From assembly GCF_010669145.1 (NCBI RefSeq), contig NZ_CP048632.1, positions 2,428,001-2,492,000 of the forward strand: a DNA stretch of 64,000 nucleotides. Direction: 5' to 3'. The notes beneath the pieces were generated by a model. It saw only the letters and a list, made by a program, of their open reading frames with translations, ran no database searches and had not been told where the DNA came from. Below, in pieces: positions 18,046 to 28,273 of this stretch. A program made the translations under genes and the position numbers. The DNA is from Rhizobium oryzihabitans. GTDB lineage: Bacteria; Pseudomonadota; Alphaproteobacteria; Rhizobiales; Rhizobiaceae. Position 1 is the stretch's first letter. Every line of letters begins with the position of its first letter.

Positions 18046-18690
18046 GTGAGGACAGACCCCGAGCGCTTCATCCTCGACAACGCTGCCATCATGCATCCGC
18101 CGCATGTGCCGGAGCTGCGCCTTCATCTTGCCACCGAAGCCCATGAGCTGTGGCTGAAGACGGAGGAGGAGTTGCAGGAGATCGGCCTGCCGCCGCCCTT
18201 CTGGGCCTTTGCCTGGGCGGGTGGGCAGGGGCTTGCCCGTTATGTTCTCGACCATCCCGAAAGTGTTTGCGGCAAGCGCGTGCTGGATTTTGCCAGTGGC
18301 TCCGGTCTCGTTGCCATCGCTGCGGCAAAAGCGGGTGCCAGTGCGGTTCTGGCGGCCGATATCGATCCCTGGACGGAGACGGCCATTCGGCTGAATGCAG
18401 CGCTTAATGGCGTGGCTGTCGATTTTACCGGGCTCAACCTGGTTGGGAAGCCGGTTGAGGCAGATGTTCTGCTGGCGGGCGACGTGTTTTATGACCGCGC
18501 TTTTGCCGATCTTCTCGTGCCATGGTTTCTGGAGCTAACGGAGAAGGGCGTGAGCGTGCTCATCGGCGATCCGGGCCGCGCCTATCTACCCAAACAGCGC
18601 CTTTTCGCCGAGGCGACCTATCAGGTGCCGGTGACGCGGGCTCTTGAGGACAGTGAAGTCAAAAGGACCACCGTCTGGCGCTTCGTCTGA
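18046..18690 (+). CDS. Class I SAM-dependent methyltransferase, ETFB-lysine methyltransferase-like
   Basis: A 214-residue Rossmann-fold methyltransferase. PPFWAFAWAGGQGLA (50-64) precedes the SAM-binding motif I VLDFASGSGLVAIAAAKAG (79-97), motif II is ADIDPW (105-110), and AGDVFYD (144-150) takes the place of the catalytic loop. This matches the METTL20/ETFB-KMT branch; as I recall, the Agrobacterium homologue has been shown to methylate lysines of ETF-beta and of ribosomal protein L7/L12. The start is GTG at 18046, with GGTGAGG-like purines weak upstream. It is the last gene of the tsaD series. Confidence 0.85.
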   Translation: MRTDPERFILDNAAIMHPPHVPELRLHLATEAHELWLKTEEELQEIGLPPPFWAFAWAGGQGLARYVLDHPESVCGKRVLDFASGSGLVAIAAAKAGASAVLAADIDPWTETAIRLNAALNGVAVDFTGLNLVGKPVEADVLLAGDVFYDRAFADLLVPWFLELTEKGVSVLIGDPGRAYLPKQRLFAEATYQVPVTRALEDSEVKRTTVWRFV

Positions 18691-18702
18691 TTACATTTTG
18701 AT

Positions 18703-19080
18703 TTAGGGCCGGATAACGCAGACACCGTGCTCATAGGCGCAGGCGTTGCCGGCGGTCGCGGCACGGACATTGATGATCTTTGCCTTGGGTGCCAGCGGCG
18801 TTGCCGTCGTGGTGGCTCCAACTCTTCTTGAAAGACCGCCGCCGATCGCGAAATAATTTCCGTTTCCGCGAACCCTCAAGGCCGATATCGCACCCACATA
18901 GGTGCCGCCGGGGAGGGTTGAAGGCAGGCCGTCCGTGGAGAAACTGACCTGCGACTGCCGTTGCTGATAATGGTGGTGTCCGTTAAAATCCTCTGCCGTT
19001 GCAGCAGGCACGGCGGTGAAAACGACGCCTGTTGACAGCATGACCAGAGTGGCGATTCGACGCTGTAACATGAGCCTCAT
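18703..19080 (-). CDS. Small secreted hypothetical protein
   Basis: A 125-residue protein with a clear signal peptide (basic start, hydrophobic stretch about 9-26, cleavage near AATA-ED). The mature part is glycine/alanine- and threonine-rich, with two cysteines near the end (NACAYEHGVCVIRP) that may form a disulfide in the periplasm. I do not recognise a family. It is convergent with the methyltransferase gene (12-base gap) and diverges from sdhC across an AT-rich region. Confidence 0.7.
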   Translation of the reverse strand: MRLMLQRRIATLVMLSTGVVFTAVPAATAEDFNGHHHYQQRQSQVSFSTDGLPSTLPGGTYVGAISALRVRGNGNYFAIGGGLSRRVGATTTATPLAPKAKIINVRAATAGNACAYEHGVCVIRP

Positions 19081-19375
19081 TCTCCGGATTTTTCAGTTAA
19101 CGAATAGTAAATTACACGATTTATGACTTACGTAAAGGTAAATATTTTGAGGGTGTAAATCTTGGAAACGCTCGATTTTTTATTTTCGAGCAAAAAAATT
19201 CCAAAAAAAATTCGTGAACCAATCGATTAAATTGGAATCGGTCATGAAATGTGCTTGTCGTGATGCTTCCATGTGATTAAACGTCGCGGTTGGTGCAATG
19301 CACATTCTTTCGTCATGTGCTGTTGCTTGGGGGCGCCTTATCTATGGGCGCACGGGAAAACGCCGCGAGGTTCTG
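19081..19375 (+). promoter_or_regulatory. AT-rich upstream region of the sdh operon
   Basis: This 295-base gap between the small secreted gene and sdhC is strikingly AT-rich from about 19090 to 19235 compared with the flanking genes. It holds the palindrome CTTACGTAAA (19127-19136), a hairpin GCTCGA-N10-TCGAGC (19170-19191) followed by an A-run, A-tracts at 19192-19212, and GTGCA-A-TGCAC (19293-19303). Promoter hexamers could not be assigned with confidence. It must drive sdhCDAB and probably the divergent secreted gene. Confidence 0.6.
19127..19136. promoter_or_regulatory. TTACGTAA palindrome upstream of sdhC
   Basis: CTTACGTAAA contains the perfect 8-base palindrome TTACGTAA, 240 bases before the sdhC start. 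The exact reverse complement, TTTACGTAAG, lies upstream of mdh at 24835-24844. The shared site suggests a common regulator of the two TCA operons; no factor is known to me for it. Confidence 0.4.
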
Positions 19376-19768
19376 ATGGCGAATCTGACAAATAACCGGC
19401 CTCTGTCGCCGCATCTTCAAGTTTACAAGCTGATTCCGACGATGGTCTCATCCATCGTGCACCGCATCACGGGCGGCGCACTTTATTTCGGAACGCTGCT
19501 GGTTGCCTGGTGGCTGATCGCGCTTGCCTCGGGCCCGGCCTATTACGACTGGGTCAACTGGGCGATGGGCACGATCATCGGCAGGCTTATCCTGATCGGT
19601 TATACATGGGCTCTCGTCCATCACCTGGTGGGTGGTCTTCGTCACTTCATGTGGGATCTGGGATACGGCTTCGAAAAGCATTTCACCACCAAGCTGGCAA
19701 AGGCTTCATGGGTGGTGTCGATCTGTCTGACCGCGCTGATCTGGGTCGTCGCCCTGATCGTGCGCTGA
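19376..19768 (+). CDS. sdhC: Succinate dehydrogenase cytochrome b556 subunit
   Basis: A 130-residue membrane anchor with three helices (about 27-51, 62-86 and 108-129). The family signature SIVHRITG is at residues 26-33 and the heme-ligand region [13 protein letters not shown] at 82-94. SdhC and SdhD hold heme b and the ubiquinone site of complex II. The frame is open upstream to 19298, but ATG 19376 with GAGGTTCTG upstream gives the conserved N-terminus ([13 protein letters not shown]). First gene of sdhCDAB. Confidence 0.96.
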   Translation: MANLTNNRPLSPHLQVYKLIPTMVSSIVHRITGGALYFGTLLVAWWLIALASGPAYYDWVNWAMGTIIGRLILIGYTWALVHHLVGGLRHFMWDLGYGFEKHFTTKLAKASWVVSICLTALIWVVALIVR

Positions 19769-19779
19769 GGAGATTTATC

Positions 19780-20160
19780 ATGGATATGCGTACCCCTCTC
19801 GGAAAGGTTCGCGGCCTCGGCTCCGCCAAGGAAGGCACCGACCATTTCTGGCGTCAGCGCCTGACGGCGGTTGCCAACGTTCCGCTGCTGATCTTCTTCG
19901 TGGTCTTCCTCATCCAGTATGCCGGCGCGCCCTATCAGGAAGTTGTCGCCGCGCTGTCGAACCCGCTTGTCGCTGTCATCATGGGTCTGGTGCTGGTTTC
20001 CGGCCTCATCCACATGAAGCTCGGCATGCAGGTCATCATTGAAGACTATATTCACGCCGAGGTTTCGAAGCTCGTTCTTCTGATGCTCAATACGTTTTTC
20101 GCGGTTCTCATTGGCGGTCTTTGCATCTTCGCCATTCTGAAAATCGCATTCGCAGGATAA
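19780..20160 (+). CDS. sdhD: Succinate dehydrogenase hydrophobic membrane anchor subunit
   Basis: A 126-residue three-helix membrane protein beginning [19 protein letters not shown], typical of alphaproteobacterial SdhD. Segment [15 protein letters not shown] near residues 78-92 carries the likely heme ligand and quinone-site residues. It lies 11 bases after sdhC with AGGAG directly upstream (GAGGAGATTTATC) and 7 bases before sdhA. The start at 19780 was chosen for that ribosome site; the frame is open upstream through sdhC. Confidence 0.95.
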   Translation: MDMRTPLGKVRGLGSAKEGTDHFWRQRLTAVANVPLLIFFVVFLIQYAGAPYQEVVAALSNPLVAVIMGLVLVSGLIHMKLGMQVIIEDYIHAEVSKLVLLMLNTFFAVLIGGLCIFAILKIAFAG

Positions 20161-20167
20161 TTCCGCC

Positions 20168-22009
20168 ATGGCATCGATCAGTTCACCTTCCCAGAATGGC
20201 AAGGCTTACACCTATGTCGATCACTCCTATGACGTGATCGTGGTGGGCGCCGGCGGCGCGGGTCTGCGCGCAACGCTCGGCATGGCGGAACAGGGTTTCC
20301 GCACGGCCTGCATCACCAAGGTTTTCCCGACGCGCTCGCACACGGTCGCGGCGCAGGGCGGCATCGCTGCATCGCTCACCAATATGACGCCCGACTGTTG
20401 GCAGTGGCACCTTTACGACACCGTAAAGGGCTCCGACTGGCTGGGTGACGTTGACGCGATGCAATATCTCGCCATGGAAGCGCCGAAGGCGGTCTATGAG
20501 CTGGAGCATTATGGCGTGCCCTTCTCGCGCAATGCCGAAGGCAAAATCTACCAGCGCCCGTTCGGCGGTCACATGCAGAACTACGGCGAAGGTCCGCCGG
20601 TACAGCGCACCTGCGCTGCCGCCGACCGTACCGGCCATGCCATTCTGCACACGCTTTATGGCCAGTCGCTGCGCAACAATGCGGAATTCTTCATCGAATA
20701 TTTCGCGCTCGACCTCATCATGTCGGCAGATGGCCGCTGCACCGGCGTCGTGGCGTGGAACCTCGATGACGGCACGATCCATCGCTTCTCCGCCAAGATG
20801 GTGGTGCTGGCGACCGGCGGTTACGGCCGCGCCTATTTCTCGGCAACCTCGGCCCATACCTGCACGGGTGACGGCGGCGGCATGATTGCCCGTGCCGGCC
20901 TGCCGCTTCAGGATATGGAGTTCGTGCAGTTCCACCCGACCGGCATCTACGGCGCGGGTTGCCTGATCACCGAAGGCGCACGCGGCGAAGGCGGTTATCT
21001 CGTCAATTCCGAAGGCGAGCGCTTCATGGAGCGTTATGCGCCTTCTGCGAAGGACCTTGCCTCGCGTGATGTCGTGTCGCGCTGCATGACGATGGAAATC
21101 CGTGAGGGCCGCGGCGTCGGCAAGAACAAGGACCACATCTTCCTGCATCTCGATCACCTCGATCCTGCGATCCTGCATGAGCGTCTTCCGGGCATTTCCG
21201 AAAGCGCCAAGATTTTCGCTGGCGTTGACGTGACGCGTGAGCCGATCCCGGTTCTGCCGACGGTTCACTACAATATGGGCGGTATTCCGACCAATTATTG
21301 GGGTGAAGTGCTGAATGCTGATGCCAACAACCCGGAACGCATCGCACCCGGCCTGATGGCTGTCGGCGAAGCTGGCTGCGCCTCGGTGCACGGCGCCAAC
21401 CGCCTCGGCTCCAACTCGCTGATCGACCTTGTGGTCTTCGGCCGCGCCGCTGCTATCCGCGCCGCTCAGGTCATCGACCGCGATGCGGCGGTTCCTGCGC
21501 TCGATATCGCTGCCTGCGACAGGATCATGGAACGCTTCGACAGCCTGCGTTATGCCAATGGCTCGACGCCGACGGCGGTGCTGCGCGACAAGATGCAGCG
21601 CGCCATGCAGGACGATGCGGCCGTGTTCCGTACGCAGGAATCGCTGGAAAGCGGTTGCCAACGCATTTCCGCCATCTGGAAAGAGCTGCCTGATGTCAAG
21701 GTTACCGACCGTTCGATGGTCTGGAACTCCGATCTGGTGGAGACGCTCGAGCTGCACAATCTGATGGCCAACGCGATCACCACGGTCTACGGCGCGGAAG
21801 CGCGCAAGGAAAGCCGCGGCTCGCATGCCCGCGAGGATTTCGTCGATGGTCCGTTCGGCGGTCGCGACGATGTGAACTGGCGCAAGCACACGCTTGCCTG
21901 GGTCAGCCCCGAAGGTGACGTCAAGCTCGACTACCGCCCTGTTCATACCGACCTGATCGCCGACGGCATCGATCCCAAAAAGATCGAGCCGAAGGCTCGC
22001 GTCTACTGA
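20168..22009 (+). CDS. sdhA: Succinate dehydrogenase flavoprotein subunit
   Basis: A 613-residue flavoprotein that oxidises succinate to fumarate. The dinucleotide motif GAGGAG is at residues 27-32, the histidine that carries covalent FAD is at 58 in [11 protein letters not shown], and the active-site segment with QFHPTGIYG and the later [14 protein letters not shown] are intact. Length is normal. It is followed by sdhB after 15 bases. The antisense strand happens to be open over most of this gene, which is a codon-usage effect. Confidence 0.98.
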   Translation: MASISSPSQNGKAYTYVDHSYDVIVVGAGGAGLRATLGMAEQGFRTACITKVFPTRSHTVAAQGGIAASLTNMTPDCWQWHLYDTVKGSDWLGDVDAMQYLAMEAPKAVYELEHYGVPFSRNAEGKIYQRPFGGHMQNYGEGPPVQRTCAAADRTGHAILHTLYGQSLRNNAEFFIEYFALDLIMSADGRCTGVVAWNLDDGTIHRFSAKMVVLATGGYGRAYFSATSAHTCTGDGGGMIARAGLPLQDMEFVQFHPTGIYGAGCLITEGARGEGGYLVNSEGERFMERYAPSAKDLASRDVVSRCMTMEIREGRGVGKNKDHIFLHLDHLDPAILHERLPGISESAKIFAGVDVTREPIPVLPTVHYNMGGIPTNYWGEVLNADANNPERIAPGLMAVGEAGCASVHGANRLGSNSLIDLVVFGRAAAIRAAQVIDRDAAVPALDIAACDRIMERFDSLRYANGSTPTAVLRDKMQRAMQDDAAVFRTQESLESGCQRISAIWKELPDVKVTDRSMVWNSDLVETLELHNLMANAITTVYGAEARKESRGSHAREDFVDGPFGGRDDVNWRKHTLAWVSPEGDVKLDYRPVHTDLIADGIDPKKIEPKARVY

Positions 22010-22024
22010 TTTGAGGAACTGGAT

Positions 22025-22804
22025 ATGGTTGAACTCGCTCTCCCCAAGAATTCCCAGATCAGCGAAGGCAAAGTCTGGCCGAAGCCGGATGGTGCCAAGA
22101 ACGTTCGCGAATACCGGATCTATCGCTGGAACCCGGATGACGGCCAGAACCCGCGCATCGATACCTATTATATCGATGTCGACGATTGCGGGCCGATGGT
22201 TCTCGATGCGCTTCTCTACATCAAGAACAATATCGACCCGACGCTGACGCTGCGCCGCTCCTGCCGTGAAGGCATTTGCGGTTCCTGCGCCATGAACATC
22301 GACGGCACCAATACGCTCGCCTGCACCAAGGGCATGGAAGAGATCAAGGGCACGGTGAAGGTCTATCCGCTGCCGCATATGCCTGTCGTGAAGGATCTCG
22401 TTCCTGATCTGTCGAACTTCTATGCGCAGCACCGCTCCATCGAGCCGTGGCTGAAGACGGTTTCGCCGACGCCCGCCAAGGAATGGAAACAAAGCCACGA
22501 GGACCGCCTGAAGCTGGACGGTCTTTATGAGTGCATTCTCTGCGCCTGCTGCTCCACCTCCTGTCCCAGCTATTGGTGGAATGGCGACCGTTACCTCGGT
22601 CCCGCCGTTCTGCTGCAGGCCTATCGCTGGCTGATCGACAGCCGCGATGAAGCAACGGGCGAACGCCTCGACAATCTCGAGGACCCGTTCCGTCTTTATC
22701 GTTGCCACACCATCATGAACTGCGCGCAGGCTTGCCCGAAGGGCTTGAACCCGGCCAAGGCGATCGCGGAAATCAAGAAGATGATGGTCGAGCGTCGCGT
22801 CTGA
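22025..22804 (+). CDS. sdhB: Succinate dehydrogenase iron-sulfur subunit
   Basis: A 259-residue protein with all three cluster motifs: the plant-type [2Fe-2S] site at [10 protein letters not shown] (cysteines 80, 85, 88 and one near 100), the [4Fe-4S] site [12 protein letters not shown], and the [3Fe-4S] site with [17 protein letters not shown], which also contributes to quinone binding. It passes electrons from SdhA to the membrane anchors. Last gene of sdhCDAB; a strong terminator follows 30 bases after the stop. Confidence 0.98.
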   Translation: MVELALPKNSQISEGKVWPKPDGAKNVREYRIYRWNPDDGQNPRIDTYYIDVDDCGPMVLDALLYIKNNIDPTLTLRRSCREGICGSCAMNIDGTNTLACTKGMEEIKGTVKVYPLPHMPVVKDLVPDLSNFYAQHRSIEPWLKTVSPTPAKEWKQSHEDRLKLDGLYECILCACCSTSCPSYWWNGDRYLGPAVLLQAYRWLIDSRDEATGERLDNLEDPFRLYRCHTIMNCAQACPKGLNPAKAIAEIKKMMVERRV

Positions 22805-22833
22805 AGGCGATTCGCCTGGACGGAAAATCTATC

Positions 22834-22863
22834 GGGTCGCGGTGTGGACTGCGGCCCTTTTTT
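22834..22863 (+). terminator. Rho-independent terminator of sdhCDAB
   Basis: GGGTCGCGGT and ACTGCGGCCC pair over 10 positions (two G-T wobbles) around a GTGG loop and are followed by six T. It lies 30 bases after the sdhB stop. Confidence 0.85.
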
Positions 22864-22970
22864 ACAACCGGGTGCGGGAAATTTCGGTAAAAATCGACCG
22901 AAATTGTAATTATCCCGGCCATCGCTTGCGCAAGATAAGGCTTTGGTAATAATTCAGCCTTCTTGTTTGA

Positions 22971-23552
<582 letters not shown>

Positions 23553-23645
23553 AGCATTTCCGGTGCATCCGGATCGCCTTGCCTGTTCTGAGCCATTCCA
23601 TTCGTCGCGGGCGCTTGTCAGTGTCCGCGACCGGAGCGCTTTTCC

Positions 23646-24809
23646 ATGAAGCCATTGCCCGATTACAATCATAGTGTCGTTGAACAGCTCAACGCATTAA
23701 CGGCAGCTGGCACCTTGCAGGCGGATGCGGCGCAACTCGGCGTGGCGGCTCACCTCGACCGTATCCTTGCCGATCTGAAGGCACGCAAGCCCGCCAAGAA
23801 AAAAAGCGCGCTCGGCTGGATGTTCGCGCGCAAGGCCGGTCCAGCTGCGCCCGTCAAGGGATTGTATGTCTATGGCAGCGTCGGCCGAGGCAAGACGATG
23901 CTGATGGACATGTTCTATGAGATGGCGCCCGTTTCTTCCAAACGGCGCTGCCATTTTCACGAGTTCATGGCGGATGTGCATAATCGCGTGCATGCGCATC
24001 GGCAGAAGCTGAAGAATGGCGAAACCAAACAGGCAGACCCCATTCCGCCTGTCGCGGCCCAACTTCTGGCGGAAGCGGAGCTCCTTTGCTTCGACGAGTT
24101 CACCGTCACGGATATTGCCGATGCGATGATCCTCGCCCGGCTGTTCAGCGAACTCTTCGCCAATGGCTGCACTCTGGTAACGACATCCAACGTCGTACCC
24201 GACAATCTCTACAAGGACGGGCTTAATCGCGGCCTGTTCCTGCCTTTCGTCGACTTGCTGAAGAAATATGTTGAGGTCGTGACGCTGGACAGCCCCACCG
24301 ATTACCGGATGGAAAAGCTGGAAAGCCTGCCGGTCTATGTCACGCCGCTCGACGGTTCGGCGGATCAGGCGATGGATATGGCCTGGCGGCATATGACCGG
24401 TGGCCACCTTGTCGCGCCGACGGAAATACCGATGAAGGGCCGCTCCATTCTGGTGCCGCGCGCCAGTGGCCGTGTGGCGCGCTTCTCCTTCTCCGACCTT
24501 TGCGAGAAGCCGCTCGGGGCTTCCGATTTCCTGGCAATCGCCAACCGCTTCGATACCGTCTTCATCGACCATATCCCGTTCTTGAATGCGGACAAGCGCA
24601 ACGAGACCAAGCGTTTCATCATCCTTATCGATGCGCTTTACGACCACAGCGTCCGGCTTTTTGCCTCCGCTGCCGCCATGCCGGAAGACCTGCTCGGCAA
24701 GCGCAAGGGAACCGAAGGTTTCGAGTTCGATCGCACTGCCTCGCGGCTGTTTGAGATGCGCAGCGCGGATTATCTGGCTCTTCACCATGAAAAACGGCAG
24801 AAAGTTTGA
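23646..24809 (+). CDS. zapE: Cell division ATPase ZapE (AFG1 family)
   Basis: A 387-residue AAA-type ATPase. The Walker A motif GSVGRGKT is at residues 77-84 and Walker B LLCFDEF at about 143-149, followed by TTSNVVPDNLYKDGLNR, the family's sensor region. ZapE acts at the division septum with FtsZ under stress; mitochondrial Afg1 works on respiratory complexes. Its position between sdhCDAB and mdh-suc is common in alphaproteobacteria. Start ATG 23646. Confidence 0.94.
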   Translation: MKPLPDYNHSVVEQLNALTAAGTLQADAAQLGVAAHLDRILADLKARKPAKKKSALGWMFARKAGPAAPVKGLYVYGSVGRGKTMLMDMFYEMAPVSSKRRCHFHEFMADVHNRVHAHRQKLKNGETKQADPIPPVAAQLLAEAELLCFDEFTVTDIADAMILARLFSELFANGCTLVTTSNVVPDNLYKDGLNRGLFLPFVDLLKKYVEVVTLDSPTDYRMEKLESLPVYVTPLDGSADQAMDMAWRHMTGGHLVAPTEIPMKGRSILVPRASGRVARFSFSDLCEKPLGASDFLAIANRFDTVFIDHIPFLNADKRNETKRFIILIDALYDHSVRLFASAAAMPEDLLGKRKGTEGFEFDRTASRLFEMRSADYLALHHEKRQKV

Positions 24810-24823
24810 CACTTTCGTGACGC

Positions 24824-24849
24824 ATTTTCTTACGTTTACGTAAGAAAAT
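24824..24849. promoter_or_regulatory. 11-base inverted repeat with TTACGTAA upstream of mdh
   Basis: ATTTTCTTACG-TTTA-CGTAAGAAAAT is a perfect 11-4-11 inverted repeat 15 bases after the zapE stop and about 140 bases before mdh. It includes TTTACGTAAG (24835-24844), the exact reverse complement of the site upstream of sdhC. It could be an operator, or a weak AT-rich terminator for zapE; the shared motif favours an operator. Confidence 0.45.
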
Positions 24850-24867
24850 AATGATCTAAACGATTGA

Positions 24868-25950
<1,083 letters not shown>

Positions 25951-25983
25951 TAGCCTCTAGCGGCTCCAAACAGGGATTATTCC

Positions 25984-27177
<1,194 letters not shown>

Positions 27178-27194
27178 TTGAGGGACCGGAAATA

Positions 27195-28097
27195 ATGTCT
27201 ATTCTTGTTAATAAAGACACGAAGATCCTTGTTCAGGGTCTGACCGGCAAGACCGGCACCTTCCACACCGAACAGGCGCTTGCTTATTACGGCACGCAGA
27301 TGGTCGGCGGTATTCACCCGAAGAAGGGTGGCGAAACCTGGACCGGTTCCAAGGGCGAAAGCCTGCCGATCTTTGCAACGGTTGCAGAAGCCAAGGAAAA
27401 GACCGGTGCAGACGCATCCGTGATCTACGTTCCGCCGGCAGGTGCAGCCGATGCCATCATCGAAGCCATCGATGCGGAAATTCCGTTCATCACCTGCATC
27501 ACCGAAGGTATCCCGGTCATGGACATGGTTCGCGTCAAGGCTCGCCTCGACCGCTCCAAGTCGCGCCTGCTCGGCCCGAACTGCCCGGGTATCCTGACGC
27601 CGGAAGAATGCAAGATCGGCATCATGCCGGGCTCCATCTTCCGCAAGGGTTCGGTCGGTATCGTTTCCCGTTCGGGCACGCTGACCTATGAAGCCGTGTT
27701 CCAGACCTCCAACGAAGGCCTCGGCCAGACCACGGCTGTCGGCATCGGCGGCGACCCGGTCAAGGGCACCGAGTTCATCGACGTCTTGGAAATGTTCCTC
27801 GCCGACGACGCCACCCAGTCGATCATCATGATCGGTGAAATCGGCGGCTCGGCTGAAGAAGATGCGGCGCAGTTCCTGATCGACGAAGCCAAGAAGGGCC
27901 GCAAGAAGCCGATGGCCGGCTTCATCGCGGGCCGTACGGCTCCGAAGGGCCGCACCATGGGCCACGCCGGCGCTGTCGTTTCCGGCGGCAAGGGTGACGC
28001 AGAGTCCAAGATTGCAGCAATGGAAGCTGCCGGTATCAAGGTATCGCCTTCCCCGGCGCGCCTCGGCAAGACGCTGGTTGAAGTCCTCAAGGGCTGA
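27195..28097 (+). CDS. sucD: Succinyl-CoA synthetase subunit alpha
   Basis: A 300-residue CoA-binding subunit. The Rossmann-type CoA site follows [17 protein letters not shown] near residue 14, [18 protein letters not shown] is at about 122-139, and the phosphorylated active-site histidine is at 257 in [11 protein letters not shown]. It pairs with SucC. A 176-base gap separates it from sucA, in which I see no gene or clear terminator. Confidence 0.98.
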   Translation: MSILVNKDTKILVQGLTGKTGTFHTEQALAYYGTQMVGGIHPKKGGETWTGSKGESLPIFATVAEAKEKTGADASVIYVPPAGAADAIIEAIDAEIPFITCITEGIPVMDMVRVKARLDRSKSRLLGPNCPGILTPEECKIGIMPGSIFRKGSVGIVSRSGTLTYEAVFQTSNEGLGQTTAVGIGGDPVKGTEFIDVLEMFLADDATQSIIMIGEIGGSAEEDAAQFLIDEAKKGRKKPMAGFIAGRTAPKGRTMGHAGAVVSGGKGDAESKIAAMEAAGIKVSPSPARLGKTLVEVLKG

Positions 28098-28273
28098 GAC
28101 CACATGAGACCGGTAACGGGCGGCGCGGCTTCAACGCTGCGCTGCCCGATGCCGCAAGAACGACAGACAGAACGGCATACCGCCCCGGCGGCAGACAGCA
28201 ATAATCAAGCGGCAGGCCGATAAGCGGCCCTAACGGCATCGAGGAGGCGGACTGACAAGTCCGCAAGAACACA

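Noticed and set aside
20411..20428. CTTTACG-ACAC-CGTAAAG inverted repeat, similar to the mdh palindrome
   Set aside because: It lies inside sdhA coding for a conserved LYDTVKG segment and does not contain TTACGTAA, so chance is the simpler view.
20183..22708. 841-codon open frame antisense to sdhA and sdhB
   Set aside because: It overlaps two certain genes entirely, has no family resemblance, and is explained by high third-position GC leaving the opposite strand without stops.
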